Source: Opitutia bacterium | GTDB taxonomy: Bacteria > Verrucomicrobiota > Verrucomicrobiia > Opitutales > Opitutaceae | DNA: 64,000 bases | NCBI GenBank assembly: GCA_016190985.1 | Contig: JACPPI010000007.1 | Coordinates: 175,577-239,576 of the forward strand | Direction: 5' to 3' | In this document: piece by piece, positions 48,279 to 56,745 of the stretch | Layout of the letters: each line of letters begins with the position of its first letter | Numbering within the stretch: position 1 is the stretch's first letter | Notes under the pieces: model-generated | What the model saw: the letters and a program-made list of their open reading frames with translations, nothing else | Databases searched by the model: none | Told to the model about the DNA's origin: nothing | Made by a program: the position numbers and the translations under genes

Positions 48279-48526
48279 AGGGTCACTTTGCGCGGCAGGT
48301 CACGCGGGCGCCGAGGCAGCCCGCCCAAGGAGCGCAAGGGCGAATCCGCGAGGAAATCCACCAAAGGTTGCCGGGGCGGCTTCAGTTTGCGGAATTCCTC
48401 CACGGACATGATGACGACGGCCGGCTGCCCGTGGCGGGTGACCACCTGATAGCCGTCGGTCAGCGCCTTCTCGACGACGGTGCTGAACTGGTTTTTCGCC
48501 TCCTGCAGCTGCCAGTTTTTCGCCAC
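48275..48526 (-). CDS. Phd/YefM-family antitoxin
   Basis: 83 residues. The N-terminal DNA-binding half is WQLQEAKNQFSTVVEKALTDGYQVVTRHGQPAVVIMSVEEFRKL, the Phd/YefM pattern. The C-terminal half is basic and proline-rich, the part that would wrap the PIN toxin. The start at 48526 is preceded by a perfect palindrome (48535-48553), the likely autoregulatory operator. The stop overlaps vapC as ATGA. Confidence 0.9.
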   Translation of the reverse strand: MAKNWQLQEAKNQFSTVVEKALTDGYQVVTRHGQPAVVIMSVEEFRKLKPPRQPLVDFLADSPLRSLGGLPRRPRDLPRKVTL

Positions 48527-48534
48527 GCCTGAAA

Positions 48535-48553
48535 TCTGGCCAGACTGGCCAGA
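48535..48553. promoter_or_regulatory. Palindromic operator of the Phd-VapC module
   Basis: TCTGGCCA and TGGCCAGA are exact inverted repeats separated by three bases, nine bases upstream of the antitoxin start. Phd-type antitoxins bind such palindromes to repress their own operon; the assignment is by position. Confidence 0.6.
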
Positions 48554-48646
48554 AAGGCAAGCCGGGGTTTTGGGCCGCTCACTCCTCGTCGGGAGGGGTG
48601 AATCGGCCTTCGCTCTACGAGCTGCGGCCCGACAAGGCCGCTTGGC

Positions 48647-51600
48647 TCATTCTTCATCGGGGGGCGTAAATCCTCTCCGCATGACGTTTTCGGCCACGGA
48701 GCGCGGGAAGAGGAAGTTCTCGAGGTAGCCCTTGCCGCCGGCCTTGGTGCCGCCGCCGGACATCTTGAAGCCGCCGAAGGGGTGGCGCTCCACGATGGCG
48801 CCGGTGCAGCCGCGGTTGAGGTAGAGGTTGCCCACGAGCATCTCGTTCTGCGCGCGCTCCAGGGCCTTCGGGCTGCGCGAGAAGATGCCGGAGGTGAGAG
48901 CGTAGTCGGTGCCGTTCACGAGGGCGAAGGCCTCGTCGAGGTTCTTGGCGCGCAGCACGGCGACGACCGGCCCGAAGATCTCTTCGCGGGCGATGCTGTG
49001 CTCGGGCTTCACGTTCACGAAAACCGTAGGCGGCACGAACCAGCCCTCGACCGGCGCCTTGCCCTGGAAGGCAAGCTTCGCCTCCTTCTTGCCCTGCTCG
49101 ATGATGCCGAGAATTTTCTTCTGCGCGTCGGCGTCGATCACCGGGCCGATGATGGTGCCGGGCTGCGCCGGGTCGCCGACGGGGAAGGAATCACACGCGG
49201 AAATGAAGCGCTCAAGGAAGTGATCGTAGACCTCGTCGAGGACAATGAGCCGCGAAAGGGCGGAGCACTTCTGGCCGCTGAAGCCGAAGGCGCTGTAGAG
49301 CGCGGCGGGGATCGCCTCGTCGAGGTCGGCGTCGTTGTCGATGACCATGGCGTTCTTGCCGCCCATCTCGCAGACGACCTTCTTGAGGTTGGCCTGGCCG
49401 GGCTGGGTCCGGCCGGCGGTCTCCCAGATCTTGCAGCCGACGGCGCGCGAACCGGTGAAGGCGACGAAATCAACCTGCTTGTGGCCGACGAGGTGCGCGC
49501 CGACGTCCTCGCCGAACCCGGGCACGAAGTGGAGCACGCCGGCGGGCACGCCGGACTCGACGAGGATGTCCATCAGCACGGCGCCGATGACGGAGGTCTG
49601 CTCGGCGGGCTTCATGATGACGCAGTTGCCCGCGACAAGCGGGGCGACGACGAGGCCGGTGAGGATGGCCAGCGGGAAATTCCACGGCGCGATGGCGACG
49701 CCGACGCCGCGCGGCGTCCAGGTCTGCACGCAGCGCTCGCCCGGGACGGCCTGCGTGACGGCGGGCTTGGCGAGCTTGCGCATCTCGAAGGCGTAGTAGC
49801 GGCAGAAGTCGATCGCCTCCGAGGTGTCGCCGTCGGCCTCGAGCCAGGGCTTGCCGGCTTCGAGGATGAGGAGGGAGTTCAATTCCAGGCGGCGCGACTC
49901 CATGAGGTCGGCGGCGCGCTCGAGCATCTTCGCGCGGTCCTCGACCGGCGTGGCGCGCCACTTGGGGAACGCGGCGACCGAGGCGGCGACGGCGGCCTCG
50001 GCGTCGGCGACGGTAGCGCGGGCCCAGGAACCGATGATCTGCGTAGGCTTCGCCGGGTTGACCGAGGCGATGTATTCGCGATCGGAGATTTTCTTGCCGT
50101 TGAGGACGAGCGGCCACTTCTGGCCGAGCTTGGGAGTGAGCGCGGCAAGCGCGGCGCGCTGTTTGTCGCGGTTGGCCGCGATCGTGTAGTCGGTGTTGGC
50201 GGCGTTCTTAAAAAGGTGGACCGCGTTGACCCCAACGCGGTTCGGGGCAAGCGCGCTGAGGTCAGCGCGCTCCACCTGCGGCTTGCGGGCGAGGGGCTCC
50301 GGCGCGGCGGCGATGGCGTTGACCGGGTTGCCGAGGAGCTGGTCCTTCGTGGCCTCGCCCATGTTCTTGATGCGGAGAAAGCCTTCGTTCGAGGTGTTCT
50401 CAAGGAGGCGGCGGACGAGGTAGGCCATGCCGGGCAGCAGTTCGCCGATGGCACAGTATTCGCGGACGCGGTGGCCCATCTGGAGGAGCGACAGCTTCAG
50501 CTCGTCGGCCATGCCGTAGAGGGCCTGAAACTCGTAGGCGCGCGGGTCGATGCCGAGGCGTTCGGCCTGGGCGATGACGTGGGCGCAGGAGCGGACGTTG
50601 TGCGAGGCGAAGTTCGGCGTGACGATGTCGGTGTTCTCGAGGAGGAAAAGCGAGAGCTTCTCGTAGTTGGCGTCGGACTCGGGCTTCTTCTGCCAGACGG
50701 GAATCGGCCAGTCGCGCTGCTGGGCGATGATGGTCTCGTAATCCCAGTAGGCGCCCTTGACGAGGCGGACGCTGAGCGGGCGGTTGCGCGCGCGGGCCCA
50801 GGCCACGAGGTCGCGGAGGTCGGCTTCGCAATCGCGCAGGTAGGCCTGGATGGCAATGCCGATGGCGGGTTTCTGGGCGAACTCGGGTTCCTCGAAGATG
50901 GATTTGAAGAGCGCGAGCGTGAGGTCCTTCAGCTTGTAGCTCTCCATGTCGAAGTTGATCAGCGCGCCGACCTCGGCCGCACGGCGGAGGATCGGGCGGA
51001 AGCGTTCCTTCAACGCCGCGATGGAGTTTTCCGGGTCGGCGGGGTGGACGTCAGGGGTGAGCGCCGAGATCTTGACCGAGAGGTTGAGGCGGGGCAGGGG
51101 GCCCTTGGGTCCGAGGTCGCTGAAGCACGGCGTGGGTTCCTTGGCGTAGAACTTCGAGACCGAGTCGAGGATCTCGAGGTTGCGCTTGAGGAAGACGTCG
51201 GCTTCGGCGTCGTTGAGCACAGTCTCGCCGAGGAGGTCGATGGTGGTGGCGAGGCCGAGCTTGGTGTTCTTGCGGATCTGCTTGAGCAGGTCCTCGCCCG
51301 TCTCGCCGGCGACGAACTGGCCGGCCATGTCCACGATCTGGGCCTTGACGGGCGTGGCGACGAGCGCCGGCGCGAAGGACGACGCGGCGAGGCCGGCCTT
51401 GAGGGCGGGGTTCAGCTCGACGGCCTTGTCGCCGAGGTATTCCTGCAGGTGGCGGACGATCTCGCCGGAGCTGTTGAGCGAGGGGAGGACGTCGACAAAG
51501 CGGAAGAGCTGGGTCTTGAAGACCGGGTCCTTCATCGACCACTCCATCAGCCGGGCGTAGGCGCCTTTCTTGGAGAACAGCGCCGGGGGCGGCTGCTGGT

Positions 51601-51679
51601 CCATGAGGGCGAAGAGCTGTTCGCCCTTGGCGCGGACGGCGGATTCGATTTTCGGGTCGGGGGTCAGGAAAGAGGCCAT
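48647..51679 (-). CDS. putA: Bifunctional proline dehydrogenase / glutamate-semialdehyde dehydrogenase (PutA type)
   Basis: 1010 residues. Residues 1-470 form the FAD proline dehydrogenase TIM barrel (RLVKGAYWDYETIIAQ, PNFASHNVRSCAHVIAQAE, YEFQALYGMADELK, REYCAIGELLPGMAYLVRRLLEN). Residues about 530-1000 form the aldehyde dehydrogenase with catalytic Glu (VVCEMGGKNAMV) and Cys (GFSGQKCSALSR). It oxidises proline to glutamate in two steps. No ribbon-helix-helix repressor domain is present. Between the domains lies a 21-residue insertion coded by a palindromic repeat (50216-50278). No close co-directional partner; an ECF sigma gene diverges upstream. Confidence 0.94.
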   Translation of the reverse strand: MASFLTPDPKIESAVRAKGEQLFALMDQQPPPALFSKKGAYARLMEWSMKDPVFKTQLFRFVDVLPSLNSSGEIVRHLQEYLGDKAVELNPALKAGLAASSFAPALVATPVKAQIVDMAGQFVAGETGEDLLKQIRKNTKLGLATTIDLLGETVLNDAEADVFLKRNLEILDSVSKFYAKEPTPCFSDLGPKGPLPRLNLSVKISALTPDVHPADPENSIAALKERFRPILRRAAEVGALINFDMESYKLKDLTLALFKSIFEEPEFAQKPAIGIAIQAYLRDCEADLRDLVAWARARNRPLSVRLVKGAYWDYETIIAQQRDWPIPVWQKKPESDANYEKLSLFLLENTDIVTPNFASHNVRSCAHVIAQAERLGIDPRAYEFQALYGMADELKLSLLQMGHRVREYCAIGELLPGMAYLVRRLLENTSNEGFLRIKNMGEATKDQLLGNPVNAIAAAPEPLARKPQVERADLSALAPNRVGVNAVHLFKNAANTDYTIAANRDKQRAALAALTPKLGQKWPLVLNGKKISDREYIASVNPAKPTQIIGSWARATVADAEAAVAASVAAFPKWRATPVEDRAKMLERAADLMESRRLELNSLLILEAGKPWLEADGDTSEAIDFCRYYAFEMRKLAKPAVTQAVPGERCVQTWTPRGVGVAIAPWNFPLAILTGLVVAPLVAGNCVIMKPAEQTSVIGAVLMDILVESGVPAGVLHFVPGFGEDVGAHLVGHKQVDFVAFTGSRAVGCKIWETAGRTQPGQANLKKVVCEMGGKNAMVIDNDADLDEAIPAALYSAFGFSGQKCSALSRLIVLDEVYDHFLERFISACDSFPVGDPAQPGTIIGPVIDADAQKKILGIIEQGKKEAKLAFQGKAPVEGWFVPPTVFVNVKPEHSIAREEIFGPVVAVLRAKNLDEAFALVNGTDYALTSGIFSRSPKALERAQNEMLVGNLYLNRGCTGAIVERHPFGGFKMSGGGTKAGGKGYLENFLFPRSVAENVMRRGFTPPDEE
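50216..50278. repeat. Type A palindromic element, in-frame copy inside putA
   Basis: 63 bp with outer arms GGTGGACCGCG and CGCGCTCCACC, which pair with one mismatch. Inside are two hairpins, CGCGTTGACCCCAACGCG and CGCGCTGAGGTCAGCGCG. It is a multiple of three and adds 21 residues (VERADLSALAPNRVGVNAVH plus L) at the linker between the PutA domains. On the minus strand it aligns with the intergenic copy at 10307-10365. Confidence 0.85.
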
Positions 51680-51906
51680 GGGATATTTTGGCGGCGAGTT
51701 TCGCGGGAGGGCTCAAATAGGCAAGGGCGGCCCGGTGGCCCAAATGGAGCAAAACAGCGGCTAATCAGGGGCTTTAGACGGAAAGCCGGCGCGGCCCGCG
51801 GCGGCGCGCCCACCGGCTGTTTTGGGCGGGCTTATGGACTTGGCCTAACGCGGTTTGCGTGGCAGGAGGTTTCTGCAACAAAGCCGCCGGGCGCCGTGTT
51901 CTTGGC

Positions 51907-52503
51907 ATGAATGAAGATCCTACAGTGCACACCACCACTCCCGAAGGCGTAACGGCCCCGCCCGACTTCACGACGTTCATGCGCAACTACCAGGACATGG
52001 TCTACTCCACCGCGGTGCGGCTCATCGGCAACGAGACGCAGGCGGAGGACATTGCCCAGGAAGTCTTCCTCAAGGCGCACGAGCATTTCGACAACCTCCG
52101 CACCAGCCCGTCCGCCGGCGGCTGGCTCAAGACGGTGGCGACCAACCTCTCGATCAACCACATCCAGCGCTACAAGAAGCGCTGGAGCTTCTTCTCCGAT
52201 CTCGTCCACAAGGACGACGAGGGCGGAGAGAAGGAGGTCGAGTTCGCCGCGCCCGACACGTTTTTCTCCGGCGTCGATTCCTCCGAGCGCCGCGAGTGGG
52301 TCGAGCGCGCCCTGGAGAAATTGCCCGACCACCAGCGCATCCCTCTCGTGCTTTATCATTTCGAGGACCTGTCCTACGAGGACATCGCGAAGAAGACCCG
52401 CGTGTCCCTCAGCAAGGTCAAGACCGACATCCTCCGCGGCCGCGAGGCGCTCGCGAAAATCCTGATGCGCAGCGGCGCCAGCCACGAGAGCTTCGCCAAC
52501 TGA
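51907..52503 (+). CDS. ECF-subfamily RNA polymerase sigma factor
   Basis: 198 residues. Region 2 is MRNYQDMVYSTAVRLIGNETQAEDIAQEVFLKAHEHFDNL; region 4 is LEKLPDHQRIPLVLYHFEDLSYEDIAKKTRVSLSKVKTDILRGREAL. It is of the RpoE-like type rather than FecI. Two genes follow closely: a membrane protein with a duplicated cytoplasmic motif, likely its anti-sigma factor, and a bactofilin-like RDD membrane protein. The ATG at 51907 is chosen; a start at 51859 would add residues from the intergenic region. Divergent from putA. Confidence 0.93.
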   Translation: MNEDPTVHTTTPEGVTAPPDFTTFMRNYQDMVYSTAVRLIGNETQAEDIAQEVFLKAHEHFDNLRTSPSAGGWLKTVATNLSINHIQRYKKRWSFFSDLVHKDDEGGEKEVEFAAPDTFFSGVDSSERREWVERALEKLPDHQRIPLVLYHFEDLSYEDIAKKTRVSLSKVKTDILRGREALAKILMRSGASHESFAN

Positions 52504-52511
52504 AGGCGCCC

Positions 52512-53105
52512 ATGAAACGCAAAATGACACCCGAGGAGCTCGAGCAATTCATCGACCGCGAACTGCGGGCGCTGCCGCCGCGCCAGGCGCCGGCCGGCTT
52601 CGAGGCCCGTTTCCAGCAGGCGCTGGAGGCGCGCCGGAACCAGGCCGCACTTTCTCCCGAGCAATTGGAACAGCTCGTCGACCGCGAACTGCGCGCCCTG
52701 CCGCCGCGCCGCGCCCCGCGCACGTTGGAGGCGCGGGTGCTGACCGCGCTGGAGCACCGGGCGGCCGTGGCGTGGTATCACAAGTCTTGGAGCCACTGGC
52801 CCGCCGCCGTGAAGGCCGCCTTCCTCGCCTTCGGCACGGGCGTCAGCGGCGCGGCCATCGCGGCGTTTTATCTCATCAGCCAGGGCGCCGGCACCGGCGC
52901 GCTCTCTGCGGCGGCGGGCGAACGCTTCGCCGGCGCAGCCGCGCTCTTCCATGTGGTGCGCTGGATGGCGGGCTACGCCAGCCAGTCCTTCGCGAGCATA
53001 CCGGCGCTGTGGCTCTACGGCGGCCTGGCCTTTGTCGCCACGATGTATGCCGCCTTCTTCGGCCTCGGCGCCACCGCCTACCGCACCCTTTACCGCAATA
53101 ACTGA
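52512..53105 (+). CDS. Putative anti-sigma membrane protein with internal duplication
   Basis: 197 residues. Two 36-residue copies make up the N-terminal, cytoplasmic part: 6-41 (TPEELEQFIDRELRALPPRQ) and 48-83 (SPEQLEQLVDRELRALPPRR). The DNA copies share TCGACCGCGAACTGCG exactly, so the duplication is recent or under selection. Two membrane helices follow (about 96-120 and 165-190). It starts eight bases after the ECF sigma stop and ends eight bases before the next gene. I infer an anti-sigma role from position and topology; no zinc-binding HxxxCxxC is present. No family recognised. Confidence 0.65.
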   Translation: MKRKMTPEELEQFIDRELRALPPRQAPAGFEARFQQALEARRNQAALSPEQLEQLVDRELRALPPRRAPRTLEARVLTALEHRAAVAWYHKSWSHWPAAVKAAFLAFGTGVSGAAIAAFYLISQGAGTGALSAAAGERFAGAAALFHVVRWMAGYASQSFASIPALWLYGGLAFVATMYAAFFGLGATAYRTLYRNN

Positions 53106-53113
53106 ACCGTCCC

Positions 53114-54832
53114 ATGAACAAGCCCCGTCTCCCCTTTCTGTTTGCCTGCTGGCTGACGCTCACGCTGGCCTTGCTGCCCGTGTTGCGCGCCGAGGAAACT
53201 CCGCCTGCCGCTCCCGCCCCGGCGGCCGAAACCGCCGCCCCGGTGGCGGAGAAATCCGCCGAGGCCGCCCCGACCGACGACAAGGCCGTTACGCCGTCCG
53301 ATGACGAGAAGCCCGCCGGCGAACTCCGCGAGCTGGGCGCCGAGGAGAGCAGGCCGGCCACCAAGAAAAAATCCTCGCGCCGGACCCGCGGTGTCCATGG
53401 CAGTGGCGACCAGCCGCCTCATTTTGGCGGAGACCAGACCATCTCCGCCGATAAAACCCGGAGCGAAGCCGTCACCATCTTTGGCAACACCACCGTCGAC
53501 GGCCATCTGACCGATGCGGCGGTTTCCGTTTTCGGCAACACCACGGTCAATGGCACCGTCGATCAGGCGGCGGTTTCCGTCTTCGGCACGACCACAGTCA
53601 ATGGCAAGGTGGGAGATGCGGCCGTGGCCGTCTTCGGCGACCTGGTGCTCGGGCCCAAGGCCGAGATCGGCGGTGAAACCGTGGTGGTCTTTGGCAAACT
53701 GATCCGTTCCCCCGGAGCCCAGACCCATGGCGGCGTCCAGGAAGTCGGCTCCTTCGGCCCGTTTCGCAACCTCGGCGGGGGCCTGCGCGCCTGGTTCAAC
53801 TCCTGCCTGCTGATGGCCCGGCCCCTCTGGATCGGCGAAAACCTCGGCTGGGCCTGGATCGTGGCCGCCTGCTTCCTGGTTTTCTACCTGCTGCTCGCGC
53901 TGCTGTTTCCCACCGGCATCGAAAAGTGCGTCGAGGTGCTCGAGCAGAAACCTGGCGGCACGTTCCTTGCGGCCCTGCTGGCGATGATGCTGACGCCGAT
54001 CATCACCATCCTGTTGGCGATCACCGGGGTCGGCATCCTGCTGATCCCGTTCCTGATTGTCGGCCTCATCTTCGGCACGCTCTTCGGCAAGGCCGCGGTG
54101 CTGGGCTGGCTCGGCCGGCGCGTGACGCGGTTGTTCGGGAGCGACGGCGTCATGGGCTCAGTGTTCGTGGCCGTGCTCATCGGCAGCCTCATCACTTGGG
54201 GCCTCTATATGGTTCCCGTGCTCGGTTTCCTGCTGTTTAAATTCTTCGGCATTCTCGGTCTGGGTATGGTGGTCTATCGGCTCGTGCTTTCGATGAAGCG
54301 CGACAAGCCCCCGGTCGCGGCGGCGGTTCCGCCGCCGGTCCCGGCCATGGCGGCCGGTTTCGCCGACAATCCGCCTCCGGTGGCCGGCCCCGAGGGTGCC
54401 GCGGTCCCTGCGGCGGCGCCGGTCGCGACGCCTGTATCCGCAGACACCCTGCCGCGCGCGGGTTTCTGGCTGCGGGTCGCGGCGTCGGCGCTCGATGCCA
54501 TCCTGATCGGCATGCTGTGCGGGTTTCTCGGCACCATGTGGCATGGCTTCGCCGTGTTTCCGTTCTGGTTCGCCGTCTACTGCGCCGCCATGTGGGCCAA
54601 CAAGGGCACCACCATCGGCGGCATCATCTGCGGCCTGAAAGTGGTCCGCCTCGACGACCGTCCGCTCGACTGGACCGTGGCCGTGGTGCGCGCGCTCGGG
54701 GCCTTCCTGTCGCTCGCGGTGGCCGGCCTGGGCTTCATCTGGGTCGCCTTCGACGACGAGAAACAATCCTGGCACGACAAGATCGCCGGCACGACCATCG
54801 TGCGGGTGCCGAAGGGCACGGCGCTGCTCTGA
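53114..54832 (+). CDS. Bactofilin-like repeat and RDD-domain membrane protein
   Basis: 572 residues. A signal peptide (FLFACWLTLTLALLPVLRAE) and a low-complexity Ala/Pro/Glu region are followed by a beta-helical repeat of about 17 residues (VTIFGNTTVDGHLTDA, VSVFGNTTVNGTVDQA, VSVFGTTTVNGKVGDA, VAVFGDLVLGPKAEIG). This resembles the polymer-forming bactofilin pattern. Then come three to four membrane helices (about 235-400), a Pro/Ala linker and an RDD-type domain (about 450-570; RAGFWLRVAASALDAILIGML ... SWHDKIAGTTIV). It is the third gene of the ECF cassette. Function unknown; it could assemble on the periplasmic face and sense the envelope. Confidence 0.7.
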   Translation: MNKPRLPFLFACWLTLTLALLPVLRAEETPPAAPAPAAETAAPVAEKSAEAAPTDDKAVTPSDDEKPAGELRELGAEESRPATKKKSSRRTRGVHGSGDQPPHFGGDQTISADKTRSEAVTIFGNTTVDGHLTDAAVSVFGNTTVNGTVDQAAVSVFGTTTVNGKVGDAAVAVFGDLVLGPKAEIGGETVVVFGKLIRSPGAQTHGGVQEVGSFGPFRNLGGGLRAWFNSCLLMARPLWIGENLGWAWIVAACFLVFYLLLALLFPTGIEKCVEVLEQKPGGTFLAALLAMMLTPIITILLAITGVGILLIPFLIVGLIFGTLFGKAAVLGWLGRRVTRLFGSDGVMGSVFVAVLIGSLITWGLYMVPVLGFLLFKFFGILGLGMVVYRLVLSMKRDKPPVAAAVPPPVPAMAAGFADNPPPVAGPEGAAVPAAAPVATPVSADTLPRAGFWLRVAASALDAILIGMLCGFLGTMWHGFAVFPFWFAVYCAAMWANKGTTIGGIICGLKVVRLDDRPLDWTVAVVRALGAFLSLAVAGLGFIWVAFDDEKQSWHDKIAGTTIVRVPKGTALL

Positions 54833-54833
54833 G

Positions 54834-54920
54834 CAATCACTCTCGTTCCTCGTTCCCGTAATCTTTGTCTCTCTGCCCGCCAGCGAGAGAACGAGAAAGA
54901 TTAAGAGAACGAGAACGATT
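54834..54920. repeat. Inverted-repeat element between the RDD gene and purE
   Basis: CTCTCGTTCC and AATCTTT in the left half pair imperfectly with AAAGATT and GAACGAGAACG in the right half. It begins right after the RDD gene's stop and is 40 bases before purE. Imperfect palindrome of the same style as at 55447 and 36259. Confidence 0.6.
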
Positions 54921-54960
54921 CTTTACACCGGACCCGGCCCGGGCTTCCCTTGGCGGCCTC

Positions 54961-55446
54961 ATGCCAAAGCCTCTCGTCGGAATCATCATGGGCAGCGCCT
55001 CGGACTGGGCGACGATGTCGCGCGCGGCCGCGACGCTCGCCACGCTGGGCGTGCCGTTCGAGAAGCGCGTAATCAGCGCCCACCGCACGCCAAAGCTCAT
55101 GGTCCGCTACGCCGAGTCCGCCGAGAAGCGCGGCCTCAAGCTCATCATCGCCGGCGCCGGCGGCGCCGCCCACCTGCCGGGCATGACGGCCGCGCTCACC
55201 ACGCTGCCCGTGCTGGGCGTGCCGGTGGAATCGAAGGCGCTCCACGGCCTCGACTCGCTGCTCTCGATCGCGCAGATGCCCGGCGGCGTGCCGGTGGCGA
55301 CCTTCGCCATCGGCAAAACCGGCGCGATCAACGCCGCGCTGTTCGCCGCCTCCCTGCTCGCGCAAAGCGACAAGAAGACCAAACAGGCCTGGGCGAGATT
55401 CCGCGCGGCGCAGACGCGGAAAATCCTGAAAACCAAACTCCCCTGA
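54961..55446 (+). CDS. purE: 5-(carboxyamino)imidazole ribonucleotide mutase
   Basis: 161 residues. Class I PurE pattern: [41 protein letters not shown] and [25 protein letters not shown]. It shifts the carboxylate of N5-CAIR to give CAIR in purine synthesis. The catalytic His is in SAHRTP. purK follows after a palindromic element, so this is the standard two-enzyme route. The ATG at 54961 is preferred to an upstream one at 54865 in repeat sequence. Confidence 0.95.
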   Translation: MPKPLVGIIMGSASDWATMSRAAATLATLGVPFEKRVISAHRTPKLMVRYAESAEKRGLKLIIAGAGGAAHLPGMTAALTTLPVLGVPVESKALHGLDSLLSIAQMPGGVPVATFAIGKTGAINAALFAASLLAQSDKKTKQAWARFRAAQTRKILKTKLP

Positions 55447-55530
55447 ATTGAACCGCGAAGGGACACGAAGATCACGAAGCGTGATTTTCAGGTTTGTCCT
55501 TCGTGCGCTTCGCGAGCTTCGTGGTTGATC
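55447..55530. repeat. Inverted-repeat element between purE and purK
   Basis: GAACCGCGAAG and CACGAAG in the left half are mirrored by CTTCGTGCGCTTCGCG and CTTCGTGGTT in the right half. It spans nearly the whole purE-purK gap. Because it would otherwise be coded into an extended PurK N-terminus, it fixes the purK start at 55533. Confidence 0.65.
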
Positions 55531-55532
55531 CA

Positions 55533-56654
55533 ATGATTTTGCCGGGCAAGACGATCGGAGTATTGGGCGGCGGCCAGCTCGGCCGCATGCTGGCGCAGGC
55601 GGCGACCCGGCTCGGCTATCGCGTGCATATCTACGAGCCCGCGACCGATTGTCCGGCCGGCGCCGTGGCGCACCGGGAGATCAACGCGCCCTACGAGGAC
55701 CTCGCGGCGCTGACGGCCTTCGCGCGGGAGTGCGATGTCGTCACCTATGAATTCGAGAACGTGCCGGCCGCGCCGCTGCAAGCCATCGAGGCGGTCACGC
55801 CGTTGCGGCCGCACTGGAGCGTGCTGGAGACGGCGCAAAACCGCTCGCGCGAGAAATGCTGGCTGCGCGACCACAAGTTCCCGCAGGTGAAATTTGCCGA
55901 AGTGGCGGCGGGCGGCGACCTCGCGGCCGGCATTCGCGAGGTGGGCGTGCCCTGCGTGGTGAAGACCACGGACTTCGGCTACGATGGCAAGGGCCAGCTC
56001 AAGGTCATGACCGAGGCGGACATCCCGGCGGCGGTGAAAAGATTCGCCGGCCAGCCGGTGGTCATCGAGCAGTTCATCGACTTCGCCTGTGAGGTGTCGG
56101 CCATCGTGGCACGCTCGCCGAACGCGGCCGTGCGTGTGTTTCCGGTCGCCGAGAACATCCACACGAACCACATTCTGGATGTTTCCATCGTGCCGGCGCG
56201 GGTGCAGCCGGCGGTGGCCGCGCAGGCTGAGAAGCTGGCCCGGCTCATCGCGGAGAAGATCAATCTCGTCGGTGTCATGGGCGTGGAGCTGTTCGTGACC
56301 AGGGCCGGCGAGGTGCTGGTCAACGAGCTGGCGCCGCGCACCCACAACAGCGGGCACTGGACGCTGGACGCGTGCATGACCTCGCAATTCGAGCAGCAGG
56401 TGCGGGCCATCTGCGGGCTGCCGCTCGGCGCCGTGACGCTGCTGTCGCCGGTCGTGATGGTGAACATCCTCGGCGATGCCTGGGCGAACGGTGAACCGAA
56501 GTGGGACACGCTGCTCGCGCAGCCCAACGTGCGGCTGCACCTCTACGGCAAGGCCGAGGCCCGCCCCGGCCGCAAGATGGGACACTTCACCGTGACGGCG
56601 CGCGACGCCGACATGGCGCTGGAACTCGCGCAAAAATACCAGGCGCGGCTGTGA
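55533..56654 (+). CDS. purK: N5-carboxyaminoimidazole ribonucleotide synthase
   Basis: 373 residues. ATP-grasp fold: IGVLGGGQLGRMLAQAATRLG at the start, KTTDFGYDGKGQLKV, VIEQFIDFACEVSAIVAR, MGVELFVTRAGEVLVNELAPRTHNSGHWT and VNILGDAW near the end. It uses ATP and bicarbonate to make N5-CAIR, the substrate of PurE next to it. ATG 55533 gives MILPGKTIGVLGG; a start at 55494 would translate the palindrome and is rejected. A small two-hairpin element follows the gene. Confidence 0.95.
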   Translation: MILPGKTIGVLGGGQLGRMLAQAATRLGYRVHIYEPATDCPAGAVAHREINAPYEDLAALTAFARECDVVTYEFENVPAAPLQAIEAVTPLRPHWSVLETAQNRSREKCWLRDHKFPQVKFAEVAAGGDLAAGIREVGVPCVVKTTDFGYDGKGQLKVMTEADIPAAVKRFAGQPVVIEQFIDFACEVSAIVARSPNAAVRVFPVAENIHTNHILDVSIVPARVQPAVAAQAEKLARLIAEKINLVGVMGVELFVTRAGEVLVNELAPRTHNSGHWTLDACMTSQFEQQVRAICGLPLGAVTLLSPVVMVNILGDAWANGEPKWDTLLAQPNVRLHLYGKAEARPGRKMGHFTVTARDADMALELAQKYQARL

Positions 56655-56692
56655 AACTGGAGGCGGGGCCGTCAGCCCCGCAGGGTGTATTT

Positions 56693-56740
56693 GTAGGTGG
56701 CGTGCTCGCACGCCACGTTGCGCGCAAGCGCGCAACCTAC
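56693..56740. repeat. 48-bp two-hairpin palindrome
   Basis: Outer GTAGGT/ACCTAC enclose GGCGTGCTCGCACGCC and GTTGCGCGCAAGCGCGCAAC. The plan (outer arms, two hairpins) is that of elements at 20498 and 50216, though the arm sequence differs. It lies between the convergent purK and DUF4440-like genes. Confidence 0.75.
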
Positions 56741-56745
56741 GCAGT

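Noticed and set aside
55494..55532. Longer N-terminus for PurK
   Set aside because: These codons fall in the right arm of the palindromic element and precede the conserved GVLGGGQLG start.
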